This document shows positions 1 through 10,546 of a DNA stretch of 64,000 bases, in pieces. Made by a program: the position numbers and the translations under genes. Under the pieces are notes generated by a model that did no database searches, was not told the DNA's origin, and saw only the letters and a program-made list of their open reading frames with translations. Source of the stretch: Piscicola geometra (taxonomy: Eukaryota > Annelida > Clitellata > Hirudinida > Piscicolidae); NCBI GenBank assembly GCA_943735955.1, contig OX030956.1, positions 5,973,876-6,037,875 on the forward strand, read 5' to 3'. Within the stretch, counting starts at the first letter, position 1, and every line of letters begins with the position of its first letter.

Positions 1-950
1 GTTGAGCAATAATTTGTCGGGTAGTGGGGCTTCTCTGGAAAATACAGACTCGAACTGGGCGTTCAGTATGTCCGCTTTTATTTTGGGATCTGTGGCATGT
101 TGGCCGTTATGGCTTAATGGGTCTACTCCATTTACGTCTTTTCTCTGGTGCTTTACGAATGTCCAGAAGCGTTTCATTCCAGTGTATTCATTACTATTGG
201 GGGCTGGGGTGATCAGGTTTTCTACGTAGCTCCAATATGCTCTTCTCGTCTCACGTTGGATAGTCCTCTTGAGGTCTCTTAGTTCCTCCTCGGTATTATG
301 ATGTCTTAGATCACTGCTCTGTAAGACTTTCTTTTTTTTGTGCAATCTTTTTCTTCGTCTGATCATTCCCTGTATGTGTTGTGTGACCCAGGGTAGGTTG
401 ACACTATCCTTACATGTTTTGTGCGGGATGTACTGATTGGTGTTCTTTTCCATGGATGCTTCAAATTCTTGCCATAGATCATCAGCTGAAGCTCCATTGT
501 CTGCCGTGGCGCTTATTTTTTGACCGGTCAGTTCCATGGCTACCTCAAATTTTGGCCAGTTGGCCTTTTTGTACAGTGGGATTTGCCTTGGGGTTTGTTT
601 GTGGCGTATGGTATTCAGGTTGAGGTCGACCAGCACTGCGTCGTGATCCGAGATCCCTGGGATTACCTTTACTTTGGTTACTCGCGTTGGATTATTTGTG
701 AGCACTAGGTCGAGGGTGGCTTTGCCGCGGGTGGGTTCATCTACCACTTGTTCATAGCCTTGTTCTATTAATATGTCGGCAAACTTTTGATGGAGACGTG
801 GGTAGTGGGATGATTCTGGTATGATGGTATTTGTTTCACCGTCCCAGCCTGGTAGATTGAAGTCGCCTGCTACCAGGGCGATGTGGCCTTTATCTGTGAG
901 CATGGATAGGGATCTGTGGAGTTCATCCAGACTGGACTCATCGTTTAAAT
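1..950 (-). mobile_element. Non-LTR retrotransposon fragment: endonuclease C-terminal half and linker
   Basis: One open frame on the minus strand runs from about 947 to the window edge without a stop, so the element continues to the left. It encodes the C-terminal half of an exonuclease-endonuclease-phosphatase (EEP) domain. Seen in order are GDFNLPGWDG (the Asp/Asn catalytic motif), the LDLVLTNNP segment and SDHDAVLVDL (the catalytic SDH). A basic linker follows, containing RRRKRLHKKKK and RAYWSYVENL, typical of the region ahead of the reverse transcriptase in CR1/Jockey/Rex-like LINEs. The N-terminal half of the endonuclease is missing: a stop codon and non-matching sequence lie just upstream (about 950-960), so this copy is probably 5'-truncated or rearranged. 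The reverse transcriptase is outside the window. The clade is not assigned. Confidence 0.88.
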
Positions 951-2110
951 AATATTATTGGGTGGGACAATGTCATCGATTACGGTTTCGTGTGAAGACA
1001 TTTTTGATTTTTTAAACTAGAGTACTAGTTTGATGGACATCACAGCCATCCCCCTAGCTGAGCGTGTTTTAGGACAGCGCCAAATGTCCGACAGTGAGTC
1101 TACGGACACTGTCAGGCCGCTGACCAATTTACCGGCTGGTCGGTGTCCGGGTGCTGTTTTTAGGGACAATTGCACGGTCCATCCTCTGGCAGGGAGTGAA
1201 GTAGGCCCTGCAGGCCTGCCGGCGGGGATACGGGCGCCGCCGACCTCGCCCAATTAGATAGATAATTGAAAGAAGAAGAGTGGTGGAGTGAGTAGGATTG
1301 ATGAAACGCATCCAACAATCAAACGCAGTCGTACACACAATCGGACTAAACTTTAACTTAATGATAACGTTAGATTTAGGCCATGCATCCCTCCTAGGCA
1401 TGCACACCATTCAAAGTTTCTTGGAGTAGTTGTAATACTAATATAGAGACAAATAGAAAGATTAAAGAGTGGTCGTGGTGGTACTACATTATTCTTATTT
1501 TATAACTGGTGAGCTTCGGAGAACAATTAAAATAAGGGCGGGGGGCCGAGGGAAAGTCCGGAAGCGCTGAAGCACCCACCGAGGACTCCAACGCTCTGGT
1601 ACGGGTTGCCTTGGACGACGCAGTCTCCCCTCAAGATAAGCCCAAAGAGAGCCCGCGCAGCCAAGGGAATGTCCACAACCCTTCCCGCAGAGAAAGCCAG
1701 GTACGCCCAGTTTTCGGTGACATCCACCAAGCACAGCACCTGACCAGCCTGCACTTCCGTCCTCATAATTCTACCTTCCTTTCTTAGCTCCTAACTCACC
1801 AGGCATTACGCAGATACATAAACCCGTTAGAATCAACGGGTCTAAACTCCGGGACCACTGAAGTCACCGGAGCCGCGGTGCTAGTAGGAGCCGGAAACTG
1901 GATTCCAACCCCGTCGGGGAAAGGTCACCTCCGAAAAGGAAAACCCCTCCCCCCGTCCGATAATTCGGCCGGTGTCCGCCTAGCTTGCCGTCACCTCGAG
2001 CGAATTGAACGCTCGAGGCTAAGCCCAATAATCGCTCGAACAAAAACGACCACGGAGACTCAGAAAAGACCTAGCCTCTCTTAAGTCCCTCAATATGCCT
2101 CAATATATAT
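951..2110. other. GC-rich stretch of unknown nature beside the LINE
   Basis: This is clearly richer in G+C than the flanking AT-rich DNA, especially 1030-1255, 1530-1770 and 1850-2060. It could be 5' sequence of the neighbouring LINE (its orientation would fit) or a separate insertion. A minus-strand frame at 1527-1766 encodes a 79-residue peptide beginning MRTEVQAGQVLCLVDV, which I do not recognise. A perfect inverted repeat lies at 1994-2018: 9-bp arms (cctcgagcg / cgctcgagg) around a 7-base loop. No protein family is identifiable. Confidence 0.4.
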
Positions 2111-3129
2111 AATGGCTCATAACTCTCCAGGTAACACAGTTTTCTCCCCAAAGTCCCCAAGAAAAAACACTTTGAAGTATAAGTTTCAAAATAAACATTA
2201 ATTCAATATTTTTATTCCAGTCTTTTGAACAAGGCGAGGTCAGACAATGACGACCTTAAAGCGAAGTGAGTGCTATGTCGTTGGTTGGAAGGAAAGTTTC
2301 ATCATGGATGGAGTGATTCCATCTTGATATAATAATAAAAATACAAACTTATTAAGAATTGGTCGATCAAAAGCTACAATTTGAGTATTTTTCGAGGCTA
2401 TCAAATAAGTACATTGTGCGAATGGAAAATTCCACTTTCTTTTGCAAAAAAGGATTGCCAATTCTTTTTGTTTCATTAGTAGTTTGTGAATCATTTCCAT
2501 AATGATTTATATATTTCCCAATTCTGTGATCAGCCTCAATGACAAGCAGTCATACACTTCAGCAGTCGTCTCCTTTAAGCCCAATTACAAGTGTAAATCT
2601 AGGATTCTAGTTTGGACAAATTTCTAAAAACACCTATATTTCGCATGCGCATTGACAAACGGGACGGATTGAAAAATTTGGCGGAATATATATATTCATC
2701 TGTTATTACATGCTCTTCACTCGTACATAATTGGTATTCGAAGAATTATTTGTATCATTAAGAGATCCACGAAAACACCTCGGACTTAAAAGCACTTAGT
2801 CATACTCTATGTTGTTTGTTGTTGTTTGCTTTCTGGAATTTGATGTATTAAAAGTCATAGTTTTTACCTTTACATATCTTTCTAGATTCGAGATTTTTCA
2901 TGTTTTTTTATCGAAAATTATCATTAAAAAACAAAATACTTGAATTTTCTAAAAATAATACTTGCAAAAAGTTCTAATTGAAAATAAACTTTTTATTACA
3001 GCTTTGAAGTAATTATACAAAGATTTTGAGTATATAAACATGTTTATAAAATTGAATTATAAAAGTGCTGTCGATGATGTGTTGTCAATTGCATAATTGA
3101 AATCTTAATATTTAAAAAAAACTATTCTC
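2111..3129. other. AT-rich intergenic region
   Basis: Very AT-rich sequence with no convincing exon, tRNA or repeat array. It lies downstream of the 3' end of the minus-strand nucleotidase gene, so it probably includes that gene's 3' UTR. Confidence 0.5.
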
Positions 3130-6100
3130 CTATGTCATAGTCGCTTCTGTTTGTAATTTAACAGTCTTTGTCAGGTCTTCTGTCACTGAACAACCAAAGA
3201 TTATGAATATATAAATTTAAACTATATATCAAAATTACACAAAATATACAAGAATTCTAATTATTTGTAGGTTTTAAAACTTAATATAAATAAATAATTT
3301 TGTATACCATTGTTGGCTAGCTTGATGGCAGCACTGGTGGTGGAGTTCATGATACGTTCGATGATGGCGTTAGGTACTCTGAGGGACTGGTCTTGGCACA
3401 CAACGATGTCGTATGCCCTTACATACTTCTCGAGGTTCTCCTCTTTCTGAAGTCATTTCAAGTAGTTTTATATCCAAGCTCCGTGAGGCGATCATTAAGA
3501 GCTTTTTAATTTAGTAAAAAACGCTAAATAAATTAATTGTACTGATTTATTATTAATGGTCAAATAAGGCTTTTCTTGTACAAAATATGTATTCAAATCC
3601 CTCATCCTTCATCCCTATGAAGCGATACCTCATGCATTCCAAGAGAACGTCTTTTAATCAACCTCGTCTTAGAGCAAACCCACTCACGTGATGGTTGATG
3701 AATCCGATTTTGAGGACGTGTTCAGCGCATGCTCCGTTCGCCATCTGCAGGTCTCCTAAAGAGTCACCCATCAGAAGAAGGTTGTGACGCTGGCTGATCT
3801 GCTCAAAGTAGTTCGACTTGTGGATCACGTGCTCGTCCTTGTTGAAGACGTGCATCAACTCGCCCTCGAAGCCGTCGTTGTAGCCCTGTTGTCGTGGTGG
3901 TTGTGTTAGTGGTGGCGGTTGGGATGTTTGTAGCCCTGTTGTTGTGGTGGTTGTGTTGGGGGTGGCGGGGGTGGAGTTAGTTGTTGTTTTGGTGGTGGTG
4001 ACAGTGGTTGTAGCGGTGGCGTGGTAGTTGTGTGTGGAGTGGAAGTGGTGGGATGTAGAGAATAGGAAAGATTATTGAAGAATATGGAAAAAGTGAGTGT
4101 GTTTAGGTTCGTTCGAGTTTACACCCTTTTGAAAAGGTTTCGGTACTGTATTGGATTCTATCGGTGTAGCAAATTAAAGGATACAGTGCTTATATGAGAG
4201 AAAAAAAAGATAAACTGAATAAAACAAAAAATGACCTCTTCATCGAAGGTCATGAAATTTGAGACGATCTTCACGTTGTCGAGCAGTTTGGCCTTGATTT
4301 TGAAGGCCTCCTGGATGACGTTGCCGATGCCAGCGGAGAAGACCAGCAGAGGAACGCCTGACTCGTGTAGCCTCTCCAGTAACCAGCCCGTGCCGTCCCT
4401 GTGTGGTGGTGTGCGTGAGTGTCGTTGAAGGGATAGTGACATCAAGAGTGATCTGGTAGAAGTATATGTAAATGTATGAGGATAATCTATAAAATTAGCA
4501 GAATAAAAAACCGAGTTCGATGCCATTCATTGTCTATAGATAATATCTAATCATGTGAGGACCTACGACGACGAGCTTAAGTACTGAGATATGGCGAAAA
4601 ATTGGTTTTTTTCTGTAAAACACCATATATAAAGCGCACTTTACTATCTCTTAGTAATAATAAGCCTCATTGTAGTGGCGTATAACTGGTATAGGTCAAA
4701 TTTTCATTCGCGTTAAGGGCCTTATAGAACTCGAATCAAGGTCTACTGAACATTGTCGATAAAATACGGCAATCCATTCATCTAATTAGGTCTCAATTTT
4801 TCACAATTATTCTCTCAAATGCTCCTATTTCACTAGTTTATAGACTTTTCATCTAAAAAATGAGAAACATTTCTTATCTAAAGTGATATTCATCCTCTCA
4901 TAAATCTTAGAACTTTTTATCAAATCGCTTTATGATCACCTGAAAGCTAGTTTGGATTCCTCTACCAGCTTCGGGATGACGTCCTTATGCAGTCGACATT
5001 CAAGCACCAAGTCATGTGCCTTCTCCCACCTGAGCATCATGTTGTCTTATTAGTCTTATTAACCAACCATTTAATATGATCATTTTATCCAAGAATATTC
5101 CAAAAAAGTTGAATTCAAACTCAAAAGCAAAATTTTAATTTAATAAAATCTCAATACATAATTAAAATGCAATAAAGCGTTATAGATGCCTCACCATTCT
5201 ACCATGTGTGGTATTTTCTCTTGTATGCTGAGGCTCGGGTCGATCTCAATGGGGTAGTAGATGTCCTTCAGGGCGTGTGTCTTTGTGCTATACAAGGGCG
5301 GCATCCTGGTGTTGGAGTCGAGAACTTCTGTGGAAGTTAATGTAGGAGTGGGCGTGGTTTTGGAGTAATTTATTTTGTTTAAGAAGTTAGTTATAATGAT
5401 TAATTATGGTAATTTTAATTAATGTTAATCTATAAATGTATTTATGAAAAAATGTACAAAAGATTATTTTAATTTAATTTGAAAGTTCAATAAAAACTTC
5501 ATAAATTTCAAATATTTAATATATTTTAATATGAACATTCATTATCTAAGACCAAGCTTTTGAGAATCTTTATGGAAGTTAATATACTTTGAACTTTTCA
5601 AATAATTAACTTCCAATCAAAAAATGAAATAAAAAAATTCATAATAATAAGAGCTCTGGTCCTATGAAACAGATAAATTTCAGAATTTTGGTCTAATAAA
5701 TATGAATTTCCAATATTTCTTTCTGTATAGAATTTTGGAAAGAAAATTACACTCCAAATGAATGAACTTTAAATGAATTAAAGACTACGGTGAAGAGTTT
5801 CTGCAAAATAAATCTAATTTTTGAAAATTACTGGCCTAATTTTCAACTCTCATAAATAGTAGACCAAATAAACCCCAACCCAATGAAAGGCTGTTGAAAC
5901 TTTGTTCACACATAGTTTGTAGAAACATATTCACCAAAATAAAATGAAAGCATATCATTTATGAAGAATAAATTTTAATAATGAATGAAAAGAACAAACG
6001 GTGGCTGGAATGGCAAGGTGATCCATTTTCATCATAGTACTTGCTCAAAGTCATGTCAAAGTCTGATACAACCTTGGAAATAATTTAAATTTCAGTAGCA

Positions 6101-6315
6101 CAAGCTAATTATACATTTTTAAACCTTTCTTGTAACAGTTTTAATCATTTGCTATTTTATTTATGATTTTCAATAGATAAAATTAATTTTTAATAAAAAA
6201 CCAAAGCTGCAACCTGAAGTTTGTCGAAACCTCCTTCTATCAACTTCCTTATCACCTCTTCGACATATGCTTCATCTCTCACAAAAACGCTTTTTGAGTC
6301 AAAATTGAAAGAGCT
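3130..6315 (-). CDS. NT5C3: Cytosolic 5'-nucleotidase III (pyrimidine 5'-nucleotidase), 5' end not found
   Basis: A HAD-superfamily phosphatase that removes the 5'-phosphate from pyrimidine nucleoside monophosphates in the cytosol. Exons in transcript order are 6214-6315, 6000-6072, 5195-5327, 4940-5029, 4236-4398, 3688-3885, 3308-3446 and 3130-3185; all intron phases agree and the last exon ends in a stop. HAD motif I is VVSDFDMTLSKYYDENG (Asp nucleophile plus DxT). The family signature YYPIEIDPSLSIQEKIPHMV-EWW spans the 5195/5029 junction. Motif II is LLVFSAGIGNVIQE, followed by VKIVSNFMTFDEE. Motif III is LLLMGDSLGDLQMANG, followed by the ending YVRAYDIVVCQDQSLRVPNA. The first exon found begins after an acceptor (SSFNFDSKSVFVRDE), so the start codon lies upstream and was not located. 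The last exon adds a short tail not typical of the family; alternatively, translation could read on past 3308 to a stop at 3261. Confidence 0.93.
3881..4045. repeat. Intronic G/T-rich repeat with a duplicated splice acceptor
   Basis: A 27-base stretch at 3881-3907 recurs almost perfectly at 3931-3957, exactly 50 bases away. On the minus strand each copy reads as a pyrimidine-poor CAAC/CCA tract, then CAG, then GGCTACAA. The acceptor and first coding bases of the nucleotidase exon 3688-3885 are therefore duplicated in the intron. The repeat continues as degenerate gttgtggtggttgtg units to about 4045. Confidence 0.75.
4640..4700 (-). mobile_element. SINE 3'-tail fragment (TATACGCCACTA family)
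   Basis: Contains gtagtggcgtataactgg, the reverse complement of the motif gttatacgccacta that ends the fuller tRNA-derived copy at 30725-30868. It lies in the nucleotidase intron 4399-4939. Only the tail is recognisable. Confidence 0.5.
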
Positions 6316-6845
6316 CTGTGGGAATTATATGAGATAATGATTGACTGAAGAACATTCAATAATAATGCAATTTTAACTAATTTAAAAAAAAATTGAACTT
6401 AAATTTTATTGCAAAACTTGAGTAGAATACCCATTTGTGATTGCTTATCATTTTTACTTCTTCAATTTTGTTGAAAGTACATGTAAAAAGTGAACCATCT
6501 AGTGATTATCAAAATATTACGTCATATTTAAAAAACAAAACATAAAAAGCTTAGGTGTAAGTATTTCGAAAAATAATAACAATAATTTTTTTTATTTTAA
6601 TAAAAGTAATATACATTGTAAGGGACCCTAATGCTTGAAAATGAATATATTAAGTTTTTATACTGATCTTATAAATAATCAATCGTTAACACTAATTCAT
6701 TATTGTTTTATATATATAAATAATAGTATTTTTTTAAAATTAAACAAAACTCGATTCTTTAAAAATAGGTAAAAATAGCAAAACTTTAACCCACCAATCA
6801 GATGCTATTTCCGCCTCGAAAAGTTCACCGATTTCTCTTGCAATT
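6316..6845. promoter_or_regulatory. Divergent intergenic/promoter region
   Basis: AT-rich gap between the first recognised nucleotidase exon (-) and the cyclophilin start codon (+). It must hold the cyclophilin promoter and 5' UTR, and probably the missing first exon and promoter of the nucleotidase. I see no clear TATA box or initiator that would fix a start site, and no further exon I can defend. Confidence 0.4.
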
Positions 6846-8282
6846 ATGTCTGCCCATCACATAGAACTCCTCAAGAACGCTGCAACCCTCACGCCAGAGC
6901 AGGCTTCGAATCCTGGAAATCCCAAAGTTTTTATTGACATTTCAGTAGGAAATGACGATGCCGGCAGAGTGACTTTTGAGGTTTGCATTTTAGTCATTGA
7001 TTTGACCTTTGCATATCTACTGTTTCTCGATTTGACAACCTGTTTTATTCATTCTAACTTAATTATCTTTTCAGCTTTTCAAGAATATCGTTCCAAAAAC
7101 TACAGGTATCAAAAGCTTAATTGATATTTTAATTCTTTTACCGATGGATTTTAAAATGGGTTCAAAATGTATGGTGCAAAGACATTTGCAAAAATTAATT
7201 TTAAATTTTAACCTGGATTGAATTATTTCAGATGAAATGTTGGCCTATTAACCCTAAAAATTATATTTTCAAGAAAACTTCAGGGCTTTGTGTACTGGCG
7301 AAAAGGGTTTTGGATTCAAAGGATGCAAGTTTCACAGAATCATTCCGAAGTTTATGTGCCAGGGAGGTGACTTTACGAGGGGCAATGGTACAGGCGGCAA
7401 GAGCATCTATGGAGAATCATTTGCAGATGAAAGCTTTGCAGTGGCCCACACCAAGGAAGGTTCTAAAATAACTGTTTTACTATTTTATTTATATAATCTT
7501 TTAAGATTTTATCCTTATTTTAATATACTTTTCTTTAAGTCGTTGAAAATATTGTATATTTAATTTTGGTGTTATAATTCTAACATTTAATTCCTAAGGA
7601 CTTTTGTCAATGGCCAACTCTGGCCCTGACACGAACTCTTCCCAGTTCTTCATCACCCTTGCTAAGACTGACTGGTTTGTTAAAATTAAATTCTACATTC
7701 AACTTTTAAATATTTTATTGATTTTTACTTTATCTTACCTTTTGTTGTCTTATATTGCTGTAGGAGTGATGATGAATGGGTATGGGTGTGGTTCAATGTT
7801 TAGAGGTATTCATTTTTCTCCAATCTTAGAGTCTAAGACTTAAACCATACATTTGCTTTGATAGTTGAAGGTATATCTAAACACAAATGATAGTTTTTTT
7901 AAATTCATATTTATATATATTTGTCTTCATATTTTTGAATTTCAGTGTTTTGGTTAAGTTACCCGTTTGCATATCCATCTTAATTTTAACCAAACATTTT
8001 AAAATGATAGATTGGGACAATTTTATGAAAATATAAATTTTTCGCATAATATATACAGATTTAAAAGCGGCATACTATAATAAAAAATTTATTAAAGAAA
8101 TCTCTTTATAAAATTGAACTTGATTGATGGCAACGGCATCACGCAGGCTGAACAGCAAGCATGTGGTGTTCGGGCAGGTGGTGGGAGGCATGTCGACCCT
8201 CTTGAAGATGGAGCAAGTGGGTTCTGACAGTGGCGAGACCAGTGTCAGTGTCGTCATCAGGGACTGTGGAGAGTTGATTTGA
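6846..8282 (+). CDS. Cyclophilin-type peptidyl-prolyl cis-trans isomerase, 187 residues
   Basis: Catalyses cis-trans isomerisation of X-Pro bonds. Exons are 6846-6980, 7075-7105, 7274-7459, 7599-7674 and 8147-8282; they sum to 564 bases with matching phases and end in TGA. Most landmarks of the catalytic domain are present: [39 protein letters not shown] (catalytic Arg, Phe, Met, Gln), [15 protein letters not shown], the cyclosporin-contact Trp in AKTDW, and [11 protein letters not shown]. The usual LDG before KHVVFG is LNS here. The protein is about 20 residues longer than cyclophilin A because of an N-terminal extension ([15 protein letters not shown]...). This does not look like a signal peptide, so a cytosolic or nuclear location is likely. 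The subfamily (PPIA/PPIF-like or another single-domain type) is not settled. Confidence 0.93.
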
Positions 8283-9074
8283 GGTTCTGATTTGATTTGA
8301 TTGCAGATCTAAGCCACCGTAAATGCCTTATAAGTTTGTTTGAATCTGCATATAACCTCAAAGACTTGGGTATGTGCTGAACTATTTGATTTTTTCACGT
8401 TTTTCAAATCAGTTTTAATTAGCATCTAACCAACCCATAGCAGTTTTGAATTTTTCATTCGTGTTTAATGTGAGTGCTATTTCGTGGCTGTCTACCTCTG
8501 AGTTCATAGATGTCTTAATCATGCTTCTTGCACATCCTTGTACGTGTAATTAAATCAAATACACGGATTATGCTTGAATATATTTCAAAGGAATGGGATT
8601 AGAAGGGCCTAGAATCAAGTAGTTTAACATTTAATACAATCAACATTAATGTCATCGTGGCTAATCAAGTGTCTAGTTATTGATTTGCTTTAAATCAAAC
8701 GTGCTCTCTTGCCTGCCATGTTGAGATGCAATCGACAAGACAGCTGAGTGGGCGGTAGCACGTCGGTGTGCTGTATTATCACCTAGCTGAGGCGCATCGA
8801 TTCACGTAATTACTTTTCGTCTCAATAGGAAGCAGGATATAAATGTACACGTGTCGGTTGTGTAAATGGAAGACGAGGGCATTTTAAAGAAGGGAATCGT
8901 TATGTGATTAATAAAATAGAGTGAAATTATGTGATAAATAAAATAGAATGGAAGCAGGAGAGCAAAACCAAAATGGAAACAAACTTTTCTGCGTGTGGGA
9001 AGCTTACAACATAATTCACAAATACGCAAAAACAAAATGAAATGTTCATCGTTAGTTTCAATATCATGCTGGCA
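8283..9074. other. Intergenic region between convergent genes
   Basis: Lies between the stop codons of cyclophilin (+) and the sialomucin (-) and should contain both 3' UTRs. No exon, RNA gene or clear repeat is seen. A direct repeat of about 15 bp (ataaaatagartgaa) occurs near 8910-8950. Confidence 0.45.
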
Positions 9075-10446
9075 CTAGAAGGGCCTGTAGGGGGTGCCTG
9101 AGTTGCGGTTCTTGTAGAACTTGAGGCCCAGGAAGGCAGCCACACTCAAGAGCAAGCCCAAGATGATGCCGCCAAAGAAGGACCAGCCGTCGAAGCCGTG
9201 ACATGTGTTATCAGCTGAAGGGTGTTTGATGATTGTGTAGAAGTGATGAGGTTGATGATGAGAAGTTATGTGGTAGATGATGAGAAGTTATGTGGTAGAT
9301 GATGAGAAGTTATGTGGTAGATGATGAGAAGTTATGTGGTAGATGATGAGAAGTTATGTGGTTGATGACATAGTGTTGAGGTTAATGATGATTATAGTGT
9401 TGAGGTTTATCGGGAATAAAATATATTTTAAGTTAATTTTAATAAATATGTGAGATGGCAATTGATTGCAAACAAAAATTCTAAAATATTTATTTAGATA
9501 CTTGGAGCTGAAGTGGTGAAAGGTACAGCTGTAGTGGTATTATGAAAAGGTGTTGTTGGAATAGCAGTAGTCATTGGAGAAGTTGTATTTGCTGTTGTTT
9601 GGTTACTTGTTGGTACTGTTGTTTGGTTAGTTGTTGGTACTGTTGTTTGGTTAGTTGTTGGTATGGTTGTAGGCATTTGGGTAGTCGAGTTAGTAATGTT
9701 TGGAGTAATGATTGTCGTAATAGTTGTGGCATTATAAGTTGTTGGGGTCTGAGGGAGAGTAGTGATATTTGCGGTAGTAATAAATGCAGTTGTGGAATTA
9801 GTAGTACTAGGCGCGGTTGTTGTGATGAGAGTTGTGACATTATCAGTGTTTTTGGTAGAAGTTATCACAGGCTCTGAAGGTGTGACCACTGAGCTTGATG
9901 TCTCTGTGTCTATAAAAAAGTTTTGATTGTACTTCAAATATTTTAAATGTAAGCCTTATCTACATTGTAAGGTAATAGACATTTTTGGGTGTAGATTAAA
10001 TGCGAAAAACGAAATTTAACGTGATTAAAAATCGAAACCACGAAGCGAAATATCTATATTTAAATTTTTATTAAAATATTTAGTTAGGGTTAGGGCTTAA
10101 ATTAGAAAATTTCCCAAAGTTTCGCTTTTTAACCACGTTAAATTTTAATTTTCGCCTTTTATCTACCCCCGAAAAGTCTTATATTATAAGATGGTAAAAT
10201 ATTCATTTGAAAATGTCTTTCAATGAAGTTCTTGTCTATTTTAAATATTTTTTACAAGTCATTTAAAGTTTTAATGACTTCAATAAAATATTTAAAATAG
10301 ATAGGCAGGAAGTTCATTGAATCACTTTACTTTTTAAATGTAGAATAGTTTAAAACTTTAAAATATCCCATACCTGCTAAACAAGAAGTAAAAAACGCTA
10401 GATAAAGAAAATAACAAAACATTTTATTAGGTAAGAGACGAGCCAT
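9075..10446 (-). CDS. CD164-like sialomucin, 206 residues
   Basis: A small type I membrane mucin. Exons are 10374-10446, 9502-9909 and 9075-9214; phases match and the total is 621 bases. Exon 1 encodes a signal peptide (MARLLPNKMFCYFLYLAFFT...). Exon 2 encodes about 135 residues that are mostly Thr, Ser, Pro and Asn, with repeated NxT sequons and three tandem copies of TTNQTTVP-like units, expected to be heavily O- and N-glycosylated. Exon 3 encodes NTCHGFDGWSFFGGIILGLL, a transmembrane helix, a few basic residues and the tail SGTPYRPF. The FDGWSFxGGIxL segment and short tail match the CD164/endolyn family, which acts in cell adhesion and endolysosomal trafficking. The family call rests on this C-terminal motif; the mucin part itself carries no specific signal. 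Confidence 0.8.
9252..9368. repeat. 22-bp tandem repeat in sialomucin intron 2
   Basis: About five near-perfect copies of a 22-base unit (gatgatgagaagttatgtggta), lying some 40 bases from the exon 3 acceptor. Confidence 0.85.
9975..10180. mobile_element. Foldback/MITE-like element in sialomucin intron 1
   Basis: Two arms of about 55 bases are reverse complements of each other with scattered mismatches. The left arm, about 9982-10038, contains gtagattaaatgcgaaaaac; the right arm, about 10118-10175, ends cgccttttatctacccccga. The loop is AT-rich and carries two ttaggg units. No coding sequence is present, so any movement would need enzymes supplied elsewhere. Exact ends and target duplication are not certain. 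Confidence 0.65.
10220..10324. mobile_element. Second foldback element in sialomucin intron 1
   Basis: Inverted arms: ttcaatgaagttcttgtcta on the left (about 10221-10258) and the complementary taggcaggaagttcattgaa on the right (about 10287-10322), with atttaaaat-type sequence next to the loop. It is unrelated in sequence to the neighbouring foldback at 9975-10180. Confidence 0.55.
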
Positions 10447-10546
10447 TTCAAATACGAGGTCGGACGAAATTAACGCCCAGCACAAAGTTTACATGTATTT
10501 AAAAGAAACTACATATAGACGTAACTCTGAAGATTGAAAAGGTAAG

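Noticed and set aside
10080..10100. Telomere-like ttagggttaggg (also ccctaaccct at 27135 and 52037)
   Set aside because: Only two units at each place, inside introns or a foldback element; too short to be an interstitial telomere array.
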